Positions 46,137 through 61,000 are shown, counted from the first letter of the stretch. The stretch: 64,000 bases of DNA from Allodiplogaster sudhausi (GCA_945643635.1 CALZFC010000243.1:711501-775500), one strand, 5' to 3'. Numbers and translations: made by a program. Notes: generated by a model not told the origin, from the letters alone.

Positions 46137-47413
46137 CTGAACAAAGCCGGGAATTTTAAAATCATACAACGTATAAAATATTATATTTTAGATGTTGTCT
46201 GTTAGCAGGATATTTATTAGAGTATTATATGTATGTATGTATATAAAAAATTTGGACAAATTTAGAAGAATTTTTTTATTATTTTTAACGATTTTCATTT
46301 TTCCTTCAATTGAATTGATTGAATAAATACGGTAGTATATTCAGTGTGTCTGGATGGTGAATGTGTACATGCCTGGCTGGCGACAATGTGCATGGTGTAC
46401 TCGGTCCACGTGTACAGGTCGCTTCGGTCGAAGAGATCTCGCATGATGACGTGGCCAACGAGGCCATGCCGCGTGAAGCGTTCAAAGTCATACACAGTCA
46501 TCTCGAAAGACATTGTTACACAAATTTCTTAAGAAAAAAAAAAAATAAAATTTTTTTTAAACATAATCCTTTTAATTTTTGTACGCGAGTAAATTTACAG
46601 GAAATTTTAATAACAACACCGAAAAAAGACACAAGAAATAGGAAAACGATTGAAGACTGAAAATGATTACCTGCAACATTCGACTCGAGAGGTTGTTGAA
46701 GGCGACATCGAATGAGAAAACCTTGAGAAAATTTTTTTTTTTTTAAATATTATCACATCTCTTCTTTGACGAAGTCGTTCTTGCTGTGCAGACTACATAT
46801 ATCTCTCTTTCTTTCTCTCTCTCTCTCTCTCTCCCCATCTCATTCTCTATCTCTGTTTCTCTCCATCTTTCTCTGCACCTCTCTTTCTCTCCCCTGACCT
46901 CATTAAACTCCGGATCTCTCGTTTGTCTGCAGATTCGTGTCTTGCACGTGTTCTTTCGCTCGGGCAGCAGATGCATCTTGACGTACGGATCCATCGTTTG
47001 GCCCTTTTCCTGTAAGACGGCAAAAAGTTTGGATTTGAACTTCGCGCCAAATTTTCCCGCCTTACCCCCATTGCCCCCCCCCTTACCTCCACCGGAAGAT
47101 TGTTCGCCTTGACGACGTGCAACATGAGGACGCGATGGACAAAGTCGTAGCGGAGCGCGAAGGTCAGCGTACCTGAGGGAGGAGGAAATATCGACTGATA
47201 ATTAATTAAATATAGATATTTTAATTTAACTAATCATTAAATTTGTTTTTTATATTAATTCAATTAATAAATTCGCAAATTGTCAATGATTCGCGTGAAA
47301 TTGTGAAAGAATAAATAAATAATTCTTCGCTCGCCTCTGAAGCAAGAAGACGACGTCTTCTCGTACATGCCGAGCTCGTAGTGCAGCACAGAACGGTCAT
47401 CGACATCCTGGGA

Positions 47414-47457
<44 letters not shown>

Positions 47458-47517
47458 CAGAGCGAGAGAGAGAGAGATAGATGCAAAGAACGAGAGAAAG
47501 AGAGAGAGAGATAGATG

Positions 47518-47557
<40 letters not shown>

Positions 47558-50500
47558 ACCTGTTCATCCGCGCACTCGTCTTCATCGAAGAGGAAGAGGC
47601 CGTTCGCGGGTGTCGCAATGCTGTCACTAAAAAGTATTGATTGATTTTCTTTTTATCGCTGAATGCTTAACCCTACCAAGTAATTGCCTTGGTTACTATT
47701 TCTTATTAGTTTGAAATAATAGCCAAATTATAGCCGCTTATCGAAAGAACGATTGCCCTAGCACCGCATGAGCAGCATTCGTTTTATTTATACTTCTATT
47801 TACCATGAAAAGCGCCAGGTATGGATTCTTTGGCACTGAATACAATTGTGTCAAAGTAAATGTATGTATGTATGTAATTTTAAAAGCCAGCGGAAGATTT
47901 GTGAAGAACAAAAATAATACAATAGTTGGTATATTTCAATTTAGCAATTTACGAAAAAATATTACTTTTTTGTCTAACCAGCCCCTTTAAATTAGGCTTA
48001 AACTCGGAAACTCCTAGCACGAAATAGCCGATCTTATAGTACGGTACATTTTAGCAATGTGATCCAGGCAATTTGCCAAGATCTTTGCATCGAAACCTTT
48101 TCTCTTAAAACATGTTGATTGGGCGATTTCAAATTGGCGGTTTGCGTCTGTTTGGTGCATCATGAATATGCCGGCATATATTTTACGGCCGAACGACGAA
48201 ATTTCACGCTTTTCGTTTCATTTTTATGGCCGAACGACGAAATTTCACGCTTTTCGGTCATGATATGCTCGTCAATCCTATTTGGCCGTAATTTGGTCAG
48301 GGGACTAATGTTAAATTTAAAGTTCTGTATAAATCACTAATATTTCCCTCATGATCAGGCGACTCTTTTCAGATACAAATTACTCCTCTAACTTTTGGTT
48401 TAGTAAATTGAATTTTTGCTGATGCTTTCGCAAGCTCAATGCGGACATATTCACAGAATCATCCTTTTAGCAAAAAAAATTGAGTTTTCGCCTCCTTTAA
48501 ATGGGCACCATATTTTTCCAATTGTTAGAAGAAACAGATGGGTGTTTTTCTTTCTTTTCACACTCTTTCTCTCTTACTTTTTTCTCTCTTAGTCTGCCTT
48601 CTCTCTCTCTATCTCTCTCTTCTCGCTCGCTCTTCTTCTCGTTCGGTGTCCCAGGCAACCGGCCAATATTAGTGCGACTCTACCATTAGCGAAGACGATA
48701 GATGCATCCCTTGTGTTGCTCAAGAATAGCCGCGGCCGGCTTATTTTTTCTTTCTTTCTCCTCCTTCTCTCCTACTCTAACTCTCACCTTTTTCTCGCTA
48801 TCTCAATCTCTCGCTCTCTCTCTCTCTCTTCCATATCTCAATCTCTCCCTCTCTCACACTCTTACTCTCGCCACACGCCTTTCCAGGCCAACGGAGGGAG
48901 GTGCTAAAGAAATGGAGCCCTTTTTCATCCTCATTGTCAGACATGACAATGAGATTTATGCGTGTGATGAATCGCATGGAGTCATCGCATTTTGTCATTA
49001 GCACCAAAAATGGGAGCTCGATTAAAAAAACACATTTACTTTGTTAAACGATACAACAGTACGTCTTCCAAGAAAAGGCAATATTTCTCCGTCCAAATGG
49101 CTACAATGAACAGTATGTATGTATACCCTCAAACACAAAAGTTTACTATTTATACATCTATGACATGACATATTATTTGTTAGCTTTTCAGGAAGCATTT
49201 TAGTCGATGTTCTTTGACCTTCCAGCTGACTTGATATGTCTTCTCCCAGAATTATTAAAACTACGTTGCAGTAACCGTACATATGGCCCTAAGCTACTTT
49301 ATAAGCATCATAACTGCTACAAACATATATTTTATGTAAATATGTTGACGCTTTTTACCACCACATATTCCACGGAAGAAGAGCCTATTTGTCTGCTTTG
49401 CTTTCTTTTCTTATCCCCCCACATCGGTGGCTTTCAAGAGCTCCACTCGAGATTGGCTTCGTTTGGAAAAGGAAAACAAGATTACACAAAAAGTATGATG
49501 AGAAAATACTTTTGGCCATATGTACATCTACACGTCTCGAGAGCGTAAACGTTTTTTCTTTTCAGCCCGAACAACACCAGTCAAGTGGCACTTGTAACAG
49601 CAGCAATCGATCGACAAATTGGATTGTAACGGGGGAAACACATTGAATATTTCTCTGCCGAATTAATTAGCCTCGATTGAGGTCTTTTCTGATTGCGAAT
49701 AATGAATATGACGATGCTGCTTACATACATATTTGTGTATGTATTACATACATACATACATACATACATATGTACATACAAATGTGGCCACCTTACAAAA
49801 CGTGTCAGAAGTAAGTTTAATGGTAAGGAAAGTGAAGTAAACTAAAGGTTAAATCTAAGGCTAACGATAAGGCTAAGGATAAGCTTAAGCTTAAGGTTAA
49901 GGAAAGCTTGAGTGAACTAACGGCGACGGCGCGACCGAGTTGAGATTGCTGCTGGCGGTGCGGTGCGCGTTGCCGTTCATCCACGGCGGAGAGTACGCCT
50001 CGCGCAGACTCGCCGCTGTCGTCGGGAGAGTGGAGGACATCACTGGAAAAGGAAGAAGATTATTCATTTAATTAACGAATCACTTAATTTGTTACATTTG
50101 TTTGTTATAATTATTATCATACCTATGGTATGTATGTACATATGTAGCAAAAAAAAGATACTTGTAACACAGAGCTTCCAAGAGAGCAGCAGCCAGAGTG
50201 GAATTGAGAAAAATAAAGAGTAAAAGTGGGGATGAGTGCATTCAACCACCTCACTCTGATAAAGAAAAATAAAATAAAGTAATTTACAAAATAAAAATAC
50301 CATTTCGAACATGGTGGAATTTACATAGTACAGAGTGTCCTATTGAAGAGAGGAAACGGTGTGGACTAGAAATAGAGATTTATGTTTTTTACTCTTCAAA
50401 CTCTCTCTCTCTCTCTGGCAACTCTACATGCAAATAGCATGTTTATGCTCGCTTCGAAGCTTTCCATTGTAGATACATCAGACATGTGTGTGTACATTCT

Positions 50501-51540
50501 TATTATTGGCGAGCGCATCCAAGCGAGCACATCAATGTAAGATCTAGGCAAATGTCTACACGAGCACAGGAAAGCTGCTAATCTTTTCTCTAAATTTTCT
50601 CTTTCGTCTAATCTCCCTTTGTCTCTCAACTTCTATCAATCTTTCTTTCTCTCTCTTTTAGTTACTGTTTCTCTCTCTATTTCTCTCCTCCTCTTCCTTG
50701 CTGGTTAGGAGAGCAAAAACTAATCCGGTCGGTTCTCAAAATGACACATAAGAAGACCGGCAGGAAGATCACAAACACCCGAAAATTAATCAAGAAAATT
50801 CTGAATTCTGCAAAATGAATACAAACCGAAGAAGAATGGAGTTATGAACATTTATCTAATAGTCGAGTTTGAAATGTCACCGAGTTGATTTTTGCGCTAT
50901 TCAGCTTTTCGGGCTTAAAAGTGGGCTACAAACGCAGAAAAATGAGAAACGTGTTTGCAGTTAGATAGTTCCAAGTCCGTATAATAAAATTAGGAGAAAT
51001 GCCAGAGTTAGAATACTGTAACAGTTACAATCAAAATGTTCAACTATTAGATATTTCAGACCAACGCTACTAAGCTTTTGTAACGGTTACATACAAAATG
51101 TTCGACTATTAAATATTTTAAGCCAACGCTACCAAGCATAAGCTCGGATCTAGGAAATGACTTCATAAAGAAGTCTATCATTGCATCTTCGCATTAAAAA
51201 CGAGGAAATACGGGAAGCATCGGAACTCTGAATTATCTTGGACCCGATATGTTAACTTTGTTTTTCTGACTCATCACAAATAATCTATTAACAACTTCAA
51301 AAATAAAAAATTTTAGAGAAGAATCTGGAAAAAGCGATTGGAATCTTTTAAAGGGTACATTTGTTGTGAGCGTTGAAATAAAAGCAAAAAAGACATTTCA
51401 ACAAGGTCCGACGCTAAAAGAAGAGGACAATGGAGGTGCCCTCGTAATTAGAAACAGGGCCAGGTCGAGGCAGAGAAGAGAGAGAGAGAGAGAGAGAGAG
51501 AATAAGAAAGAAAAAGAGAGAAAGAGATGGAGAGAAGAAT

Positions 51541-51585
<45 letters not shown>

Positions 51586-51623
51586 AGAGAGATAAAGAGA
51601 GAAAGATATGGAGAGAAGAATGA

Positions 51624-51655
<32 letters not shown>

Positions 51656-52089
51656 AAGAGAGCATGGATTTGGCAAGCAACGAGATACAGAGGAGACAGA
51701 AAGAAAGACAAGGAGAGAATGAAAGGAGATTCAGATTGGGAACCTAGATAGAAATTAAGGGAAAGGGACCCAAATGGTTGCCTGAAAGAGATGCTGATAG
51801 TGAAAGAGACAGAATTGAGACAGAATTGTTGTGATAGGAAAAATTCTCGGCAAAGTTTGACAAAAATTCGCTAATACTGCGGCTGGTAAGCGTTCGCGGA
51901 TAAAGAGATAATGATAAAGAAAAGATAGAGAGAGAGAGATCTGGCGTGAAGGCTTGTGAAATTAAGATGTCCTGATAATTCAACGTGGATGAATAGATAA
52001 GCTGAGATATCCAGAGTGAGAAATTCTGATACACAAGGATAACCGCCGGGATGAAGCATAAGAAAAAGTAGCAGAGTGAATTATGATAT

Positions 52090-52122
<33 letters not shown>

Positions 52123-53503
52123 CTCTTTCTATCTATCTCTTCTCTCGCTCTTCTCAGAAATGATAGTTAAGAGAAAGAGATAGAGAGAGAGAGAGAGAGA
52201 GAGAATCTGCCTATGGTGGTGTATAAGTAGAGAGATTTTCAACGGCTCACTAAAATCGGCTAATGGAAGTCGCAGCAGAGAATCATCAGAGAAAATGCAC
52301 ATAAATTTATTTGAGGAGACACGGCAGAATATTTCTAGGCATTTTTGTGTATGTGCATAAAATTAGCATCGCCTGATTCCCAAGCGACGAGAGAAAGGGC
52401 AAAGGATAACGGATTGACGACGGATTCACCGAAGGAATCAAGTGCCTACTGATTTTTATAATCGCCGTTCAGATTCGCTTGAGGTCTCGGGGAGAGCAAC
52501 AACCGAGGTTCGCCGAGTTTCGAGCCAGTGTAAGTCTACGCGGGATTTATGTGTATGTATGAGGGAGAAGGGAGGAGGATAGGGGAATCTTGCTGTTGAT
52601 TATAGACTGCCGATAAGGAAAAGGCTCGCATAAGTGGAAACAATCAATGAGGAAGACAGCTGGATTAGTTAAAGGATAAGTAAAGATGTGTATCACAACA
52701 TGTATTATTAATTATACAGGTATTTGAAAAAAATTACCAGTCAGGTGCTATTCACATTGTGAGGAAACCTAAAATAATTTCTTTTTTTTCTTCTCGAAAA
52801 TTTGGTAACGAAGTAATTCAAAAAAAATCTTTTTTTTTCACTAAAATGAGCCAAAATACATCAACTTATGTAGAATGGCACATTTGTACATGCCTGGAAT
52901 GTTTGTAAAACCATGCATACTTCCTGGCAACTTTTGGTAGTAGAGCAATCTAGGGTCATAAAATGACACACGAGGAACTTTTCCTATTTTTACGACCACT
53001 TCTAGAATCAGACTAGCAATTGAATAGCACGAGGTTCTTGGTGAGATGAGTGACAGAAAGGGAGAGCTAGAGAAAGACAGAGAGAGAGAGAGACAGAGAC
53101 GGACAGAGAGAGAGAGGGAGAGAGAGAAAGATAGAGAGAGAGGGAGAGAGAGAGACCGACAGACAGACAGAAAGATAAAGGGGGGATCGAGGCTGTCTAG
53201 CTACGTACCTCGATGAAAAAGGAGACGGAATAAAGCATAAAAGTCTATGGTTGGAGAAGGAATGTCATCTATGAGTCCGTGAGAGAAGAAGAAGACGAAG
53301 AGAAGAAGAAGAAGGCCCGAAGACACTCGAAGGGAGCGAGATGTCTCTCGAAGCTTTATTCTTATGCGCCCAGGGGATTAATGAGGCGATAGGGAAAGGT
53401 GAGGATGAGGCGGAGAGAGAGGGGAATGGAGAGAGAGAGATGCAGAGAAGCAGAGAGAGGACAGAGACAGGTGACTAAATGCCATCTCAAGAGACCATAT
53501 GGG

Positions 53504-53548
<45 letters not shown>

Positions 53549-55270
53549 AAGAGTAGAGGTACAGAAAATGAGGATAATGTCATATCGGCATCGAAAGTGA
53601 GCTTTCACAAGGCTTAGCGGTATTTTCGAGAAGAGAGAATATGGCTACAAAAGACGCACAGAAAGGGCTTTTTAAAGGAGCTTTTCAAATCTCAATTTGA
53701 ATTCCCGGTCATTTCCCTGAATAAGTGGCGGGTGCTCTTGAGAGCGTGCACTTCACTGAAAACACCGCAATGAAGCTGTCTGGCATTCGCGAGACGAAAC
53801 CTTTTTAAAGTTGTCTGAAACAAGTGTGGCGAAAGAAAGGGGTTTTTATGGGGATAGAGAGAGAGGGGGGGAGAGAGAGAGGAAGGGAGGGAGAGAGAGA
53901 GGGAGGGAGGGAGAGAGAGAGGAAGAGAAAGGGAGAGAGAGAGGGGAGAGAGATAAATACTGAGTGAGAGAGAGAGAAACAGAGAAGCAGAGAGGAAGCC
54001 AAGTATGAAAAATGAGAAGGAAAAGCTGAAAGACCTTTTGCCCCGGTCATCGGTTATTTGGTAAAGGTTGTTGACTGATTATTAGTCATCATGCATTTAT
54101 CCGCATGTGTGTACAGCGGACAATTTGGTTGACCTGCATCTCTCTTTCTTTCCCTCTCTCCCTCTCTAGATGGTGCTTTCTTTTAGCTTTTCTCTCTCTT
54201 TCTTTCTCTCTTCTACAAACTCGCTCTCTCTCCCTAACTCCCGCACTCTATCTTTTATAAACTCTCTCCCTCTCGCCATCCCTTTGTACCCTGCTCCTCT
54301 CCGGATAGAGCGGCAAAAAATCAGAAATGCATACGCGCCGCAAAAGATGAAAGATCGAGAGCACACTTTATGTTTCTCCTTTGGAGGGATGCCGATTAGA
54401 GTTTGGAGAGAAATATAAGAGAGAGAGAGAGAGAGAGAGAGGAGGAGGAGGAGGAGGAGGAGGAGGAGGAGGAGATTGAGAGAGAGAGAGAAAGAGAGAG
54501 AGAGATAGAAAGAGAGAGAGAGAGAGGTGGAGAGAGGGATAAGAGAAGGATAAAGACTTAGAACAAGATTAATAGGTCAGAAGAGCAAAAAGATAGGCAA
54601 TGTCGAGATGTGATAGAATGACAAATGAATAAGGAAAGAAGCATCTCGGCATGGATGGATATATGGAAATATTAGGTCTTTATGCACACTGGATTCTGAT
54701 TTCTTGTGACGAAGTAAGAAAAGAGAGAGAGAGAGAGAGAAATAGAGAAAAAGAGAAGGGGAGCGAATCATCTAAGATTGAAAAGATAGCAAAGGAGAGA
54801 AAACTGGCATTTCCTTAAATGCGCAATGAAAGTAATTGGAAAGTACAAACACATGCATATATTCTTCCATAATAATTGTGGCCAACAGAAAGAGCAAGAA
54901 ACTCCTAATGTGAGGAACAGGAAGAGAAGAGGCACAAAAATGGACAAGCGTTCAGGGAATTTAGGGTGTTTTCTAACGAAAAAATAACTGTTTGTATCCG
55001 AAATGTTTATTGGCAGTTTAGGAAGTATTTTTTTTGCTTGCAGCATTGACGCTTTCCAGCGGCAAAAGGCGCGCAATCTACGCAATAATTTCGCAGCGAG
55101 CAAATTCTTCCTCTCAGCCTCGCTAATGAGACTAATAGAGTAATGCGAACGGAAGAGTGCTGGGGGGAGAAGAAGCTGGGAGGAGGTACCCATGACGAGA
55201 GTGGGCTTCTAAGGGATAGAGAGAGGGAGAGGGAGAGAGAGCGAGATAGAGAGGGAGAGAGGGAGAGAGG

Positions 55271-55322
<52 letters not shown>

Positions 55323-58022
55323 GAGAGCTCGAGGATAGGCGACGGAGAATGAAAGGCGGTATACTCATCAGAGTGACTAGGCATGAGCGAGCTCTCAGTG
55401 AAAAGAAGAGCAGATTAATTATGTTGTTTATTTATTTTGAAAGAAAAGAATAAATAAATAATGAATAAATAAAGAAGAAAATAAAGGAACGAACAGGCTG
55501 CACTAGAAGAGCTGCTCGACGGAAGAGTTACGTGAATCGCCGGAATGTTCGTCGGCACTTCTGCAATTATTTGAAAATGTTAAAGATATCAAAAAGAGCA
55601 ATATTAAAACATTAATTTAAAAAAAAACAGTTTGAATATCACTATTTGACTACGATGTTGGAACAAAAGTTGCTTATGTTAGTTAATTCTATTCAAATTT
55701 CACCCTACTCGAAATGGCTTTATTATTATAATAGTATAGGTAATTATAATAGTATAAATTAATATGATCTTTCAGTGAAAACCAGCGGTACCAATAACTA
55801 TTGGAACAAATGCTGTTTTAGCTCTTATTGTTAGTACTTCTCTTCATGTATTTCGTTGGCTACATCCAGCTGCACAGACATAAGCAGCCATTGTTATCCG
55901 GTTATGTCAAGAATTACCTTCTAACCCTCGCTCTCTCTTTGTCTATCTCTCTCTCCTTCTCATTCTCTCTCTCTCTCTCTTTCTCGTTGCAAAAAACATG
56001 GATACAAGAATGCGTCATTACCAATGTAAACTTTCGATCATGTCTCTGATGGAGATTGAAAAGGATCTCAAATAACCATCCACATTCTCATTCTCATTGT
56101 CAGTCATTGCATAACATTTTTTGCACCAAGCATTTCATCTTTCTCTTTATATACACAAAACTTCTTTCATTTCTTCCAGACGGCCTTTTCTTTTCTTCTC
56201 TTTTGAGCAGAGTTCTCGAAAACTTCCGACGCGAATATCTCTCGTTTGGTATCTTCTTTCTTTTTTATTAAATTTGTTTCCGGCAAGAAACTGTAAATTT
56301 AATCTCTATACTGACATACTTTTGTTAGACTAAATGGGAACTAAGAGTTACACGAGGCCGCACAAAATTATTTAGTTGCAGATCTTTTACTACTTTTCGA
56401 GAATCTCAGAAGTATTCTGAATATTCACCGTCTCAAGCTCCCTTTCACTTTATCCCATCGTTCTCCCTTCTTCTTCGTCTCCCTCTGTCTCCCTCTCCAC
56501 TCACTATCTCCTTTATCTCTCTCCCACCCTCTCTCTCTCATTCTCTCTCTCTTCTCCTCTCTGTCTTTCTCTCTGTCTGTCTCTCTCTCTCTCTCTCCTC
56601 ACGAACTGATAGAGCATCGTCTCTTGAGAGACTGAATGGTGTCGTTGAGCTTTGACCCCGGCGGTGGCTTTGGCCGCCGCGGTGCGGGCGGCGGCGGAAA
56701 AGGCGCGGCCATTTGGCAAAGAACTAATTTCACGGTCGGACTTCTAGTTTACGGCCCGGCTCGTCCGCGCCCAATCTTGGACTCCAATTCAAGGCCCGTT
56801 CAGAGGCGTGCTAGAGAAATGCTCAGTAAAATCTCGTGACTTCGGAGACGATTAAATATGTTCTCGCACCAATACATCAATAGAATCTCACATTCAATTT
56901 GGGTGTCGACATTAACGCTTTTTAATGTAAAAAAATTGTCTTCTGGAAAATCGTTCGATATGAGATTGGAAATCGATAGATCATCATCTTGACGAATATA
57001 TGTAGATTGAAGAATGAAAAATATTTTGCAGGCATTAATTATTGAACAAAATAAAAATTGTAAAATGGTTAAATATCGAGGTTAAATAAAAAGGTTATAT
57101 TTCTCTGCACAGTCCTTAATTATTACTCACATTAGCTCCAGAATTCCACTCTCTTGAAGTTCGAAATATGATTCATTGAAAACAGAAATTCATTGAAAAC
57201 GGAAATGATTTCGTCATTTGGCTATATATCGTGGCTAGAATTCGGCGCCTGTACATCGACCGTTCTATCAGAGCAAAATGTATGTATATAAGAAAATTAA
57301 GCGCAAGAAAATCACATGTTTGCCGAATGAAATTAAATGTTTCACAAATCAGTGATTGAAAAAATATATAAATAAAGTGAATAGTCATTGAAAGCGAATT
57401 AATCAATAAAATTGAAATAAAAAATATATCACGGAAAATAGACATAAGGTTTGGCTAATTAGTGACACAGGAAGAGAAGAATTTTATTTATCACTTGCTA
57501 TTCCTCTCCAAATCTCTCTCTATCTCTCTCTCTCTTGTTCTCTCTCTCTCTCGCTCATTGTCTATCTCTATTAGTCTCCCTATCCCTTTCATCTTTCTTT
57601 AAACGCTGGCCTTCATCCGAATTGATCCTACAATTCTTTTCTCCTTTCCATGCCGAAAACTCTTGCCTCCCAGACCAGGTAGGAAGAGTTATTCTTCTCT
57701 CCATCTAATGGTCTCTCTCGCACACTCTCTCTCTCGCTCTTTTTCTTTCTATCTCTCTCTCTCTCTCTTTCTCTCTCTTTCTTTCTCTCTCTCACCCTCT
57801 TTCTCTTATTCACATCTTTGTCTCTTTGCATCTCTGTCTCTCTCTCTCTCTCTCAAATCGCCTTTAGCCATTACCGCGCGGAATCTTCGCTCGTCACATA
57901 TTCTTCTTTTTTTTCTTCTTTTATCCATTCTCAGCTGGCGGTCAGAAGAGAGCGGAGCGCGCTGATTTGTGCAGCTCTTGCAAAAGAGGAAGAGTTCTTT
58001 GCCATTTTCCGTCTCCTCTCTA

Positions 58023-58053
<31 letters not shown>

Positions 58054-61000
58054 GTTCATTCTTCTCTTGTAGTGCCAAATTAGCACTTGTTGATGCAGCC
58101 GGCGAGAGCGAGGAAGAGTGGGAGCTACACAGAGAAGAACAAAAGAAAAGAGGGTGAAAGATAGAAAGAGAAAGAGAAGAGAGAGAGAGAGAGAAGAGAA
58201 AGAGAAGAGAGAGAGAGAGTGGGTGAGAGAAGAGAAAGAGATGGTAAATGACAGCGCGCGTGAATTAACAGGAAAGAGCAACCACTTAAGCATTAGGTTT
58301 CAGCATTCAACAACTGACGTTTTTCTAATAATTTATCGCTTTGGTTAAAATTTTTTTTAATAATTAGTAACAGTACGGGGTTCATGAGAAAGTGGGCGCT
58401 TGCTGGCGTGGTATAATGGGAGGATGCTCGCGAGAATCTCGGCACCATTTCTATTTCCTCGAGAGAGAGAGAGAGAGAGAGCGAGAGAGATCTCGCTCTC
58501 CCTTTCTCTCTCTCTTTCTTTTCTCTTACTCTCACCCCCGTTCATCTCTCAACTCTCTCACATTATTTACAGTGAGGGAAAGCTTCTTCATCCGGCTTAC
58601 TTTGCATGCGCCCGAGCCAGAAAATGAGCATTCATCACTTCATCACGTGTTCTCTGGCTTGGTTTGAGAAAGCACACAGATCGGTGGAGATTTACATACT
58701 CATTTGAGATATCTCATTGGGATTAATATGTAGAGACAGAGAGAGTGTGAGAGAGAGATAACGAGAGATGGCCTTGATGCTTTGCTAACAAAAAAATTTT
58801 CATATAAAACAACGATAACAAAAATTGGGATGAAGGAACGATACTAATAGAAATCCTCATTGTGCTTATCAACGTGGGAAGAACATTTTGTAATATGCTT
58901 GAAAATACACCAAATTCAAGCTCTTTCCATGTTGTCTCTCATTCCATCTCATTTTTCTCTGCCTCACTTTTCTCTCATAGCCGCTCTTTCTCTCTCCATC
59001 CCTCTTTCTCTCTCTTTCTCTCTGTCTCTCTCTCCCTCTTTCTCTTTAATTCTCGTCTGCCACATGTTCTGCATACACCGACCACATGTGAACAGAGCAG
59101 CAAGAGAGAAGCTTTCCATCTCATGCCAAGCAGTCATTATGAAATCAAAGAAGTGCGCTGGTGGGATGGAACGAAAGTTTTGAAGCTTTCGAGGAAAGTT
59201 CACTCTCTCTCTCTCTCTCTTTCACTCTTTCTTTCCCTCTCTCGTTAGTCAAGAGCATTCAAATACATAAAGGTAGGTAGACAAAGGTGGGAGAGTGAGA
59301 GAAAGAGAAAGCAGAGAAAGTGAGAGATGATGAGCAGAGAGGAAACGAGAGAAAGAGAGACAGTGGCCATTACACGAAACGACCCGGGTCCGCTCGCTTA
59401 CTCACGCCCAGGAGCATCGCTTGCTGCCGTGTCGACTTCCAGACTGGAAAGAGGAGGAGTGGGGGTCCTCTCCTCCTCCGGGGGAGGGTGAGAAGGAGGG
59501 AAAGTGGGAAGAGTGAGATAGAGAGAGAGTGAGAGAAAGAGAGAGAGACAGAGTGGGAGTAGGGGAGAGTAAGAGGGAGGCAGACAGTGAGAGGGAAAGG
59601 ACGAGACAGGGGAGGATAGGCGTGAAGCGTCGAAAGAATCGCAGCTCTCGCTATTCTACGAGCAACCAAGTGAGCATATTCTCGGATTTCGGATGAAGGA
59701 GGGGAGGAGAAAGGAAGAGGGAGAGAGTTAAAAGTTGAGAGTGGGAGGAGAGAGACAAAGAGAGATAGTGTGAGAGAGGAGAGGGGAGGGAGCGCGAAAG
59801 AGAAAAAAGAGAGAGAGAAAGCGAGAGAGGGGGGGGAGAGAGAGAGGTAGAGAGAGAAAAGGGAAGTTGAGAGTTAGTGAAGGCCCACAGTGCCTCAGGC
59901 AGCAGAGCGGTGGTCTCTCTTTCCGCTTGAACGGCCAGAAAATCAAGCCGAATGTCGGTTCGGCGACTCCGACGTGGAGGCGGCTCCGCTCTTTTTATAG
60001 CCAAAAGCCCCCTTTCCTCTTTGTGGTTTTGTATATTTGAAGAATGAGCGAGTGAGAGAGAGAGAAAGAGAAAGAGAGAAAGAGATAGAGAGAGATAGAG
60101 AGAGAGCAAGAGAGAGAGTGGAAGAGCGAGAGAGATAAAGAGAAAGAGAGCGAGAGATTGAGAGTGAGAGTGAGTGAGAGAGAGAGAGAGACTTCTCTGA
60201 ATCAATGTTCAGTAGCTGCTCGTTCGTGCACGCGCGTGACTTCCGTTCGATTCCTTCATCTCCCGGAATGGAATAATTCTCCTTTGTTGGGAAGATGAAT
60301 TGTCACTGATCAAAGAAAAGGCGCCGACATTCTCGATTCACTCTTTCGCTGCTTCTCTTTTTCTCTTTATCTTTTTTTCTCTTTATCTCTCTTTCTCCCT
60401 CTCCCTCTCTCCCTCTCCCTCTCTCCCTCTCTTTCTCTCTCACTCTCTCTCTCTCTCTCTTTTCTCGCCAAATAAAGAATGCCGGATGCAGATTGGGGGA
60501 CGCCGTCGTCTCTGCGGACGATTTTGTGCGCAGTCAAAGCAAGAGCAAATTAGCATGCCTTTTCATTCATCCGAGACCACGAATTCCTTCGCAACCCGTC
60601 TGATTGTGAGATAGAGAGAGAGAGAGAGAGAGAGCGACGAGAGAAAGAAATAGAGATGAGGCGAGACAAGGAGAAGAGCGAGAAAGACAGAGATGGAGAG
60701 AGACAGAGAGAGAGAAAGAGAGAGAGCGAGAAAGAGAGTGAAAGAGAGAGAGAGAGAAGTGAAAAGAGGGGTGGAATAGGTCGAGTCAACAAGCAAAATC
60801 AACAAGAAGAGACTAAAATGTATGTACATATGTATTGTATATGAAGCTGCTCTCTCAACGTCTCCTCTTTTCTAACTCTCGCTCGCTCTCTCTCTCTTTC
60901 TCTCTCTCTCCCTCCCTCTATTGTAAGACCAATTTGATGCTACCGTAACCCGCGCGGGGGTTGGAGCGTGCGAACGTCATGATCTTTTCTTTGTGCAAAT

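Larger units (their letters stand above)
47627..49921. other. Synaptotagmin intron, possibly hiding one small exon
   Basis: No exon identified on the minus strand. Contains a 41-base tandem duplication (48187-48256), CT tracts at 48560-48640 and 48770-48870, a TACA/TATG tract at about 49722-49780 and a hexamer repeat next to the linker exon. Confidence 0.55.

Noticed and set aside
49855..49905. Interstitial telomere
   Set aside because: The unit TAAGGC is not a rotation or complement of the nematode telomere repeat TTAGGC.
59985..60000. TATA-box promoter on the minus strand
   Set aside because: A single TATAAAAAG word without initiator, first exon or conserved context; it lies within an intron of the gene model.
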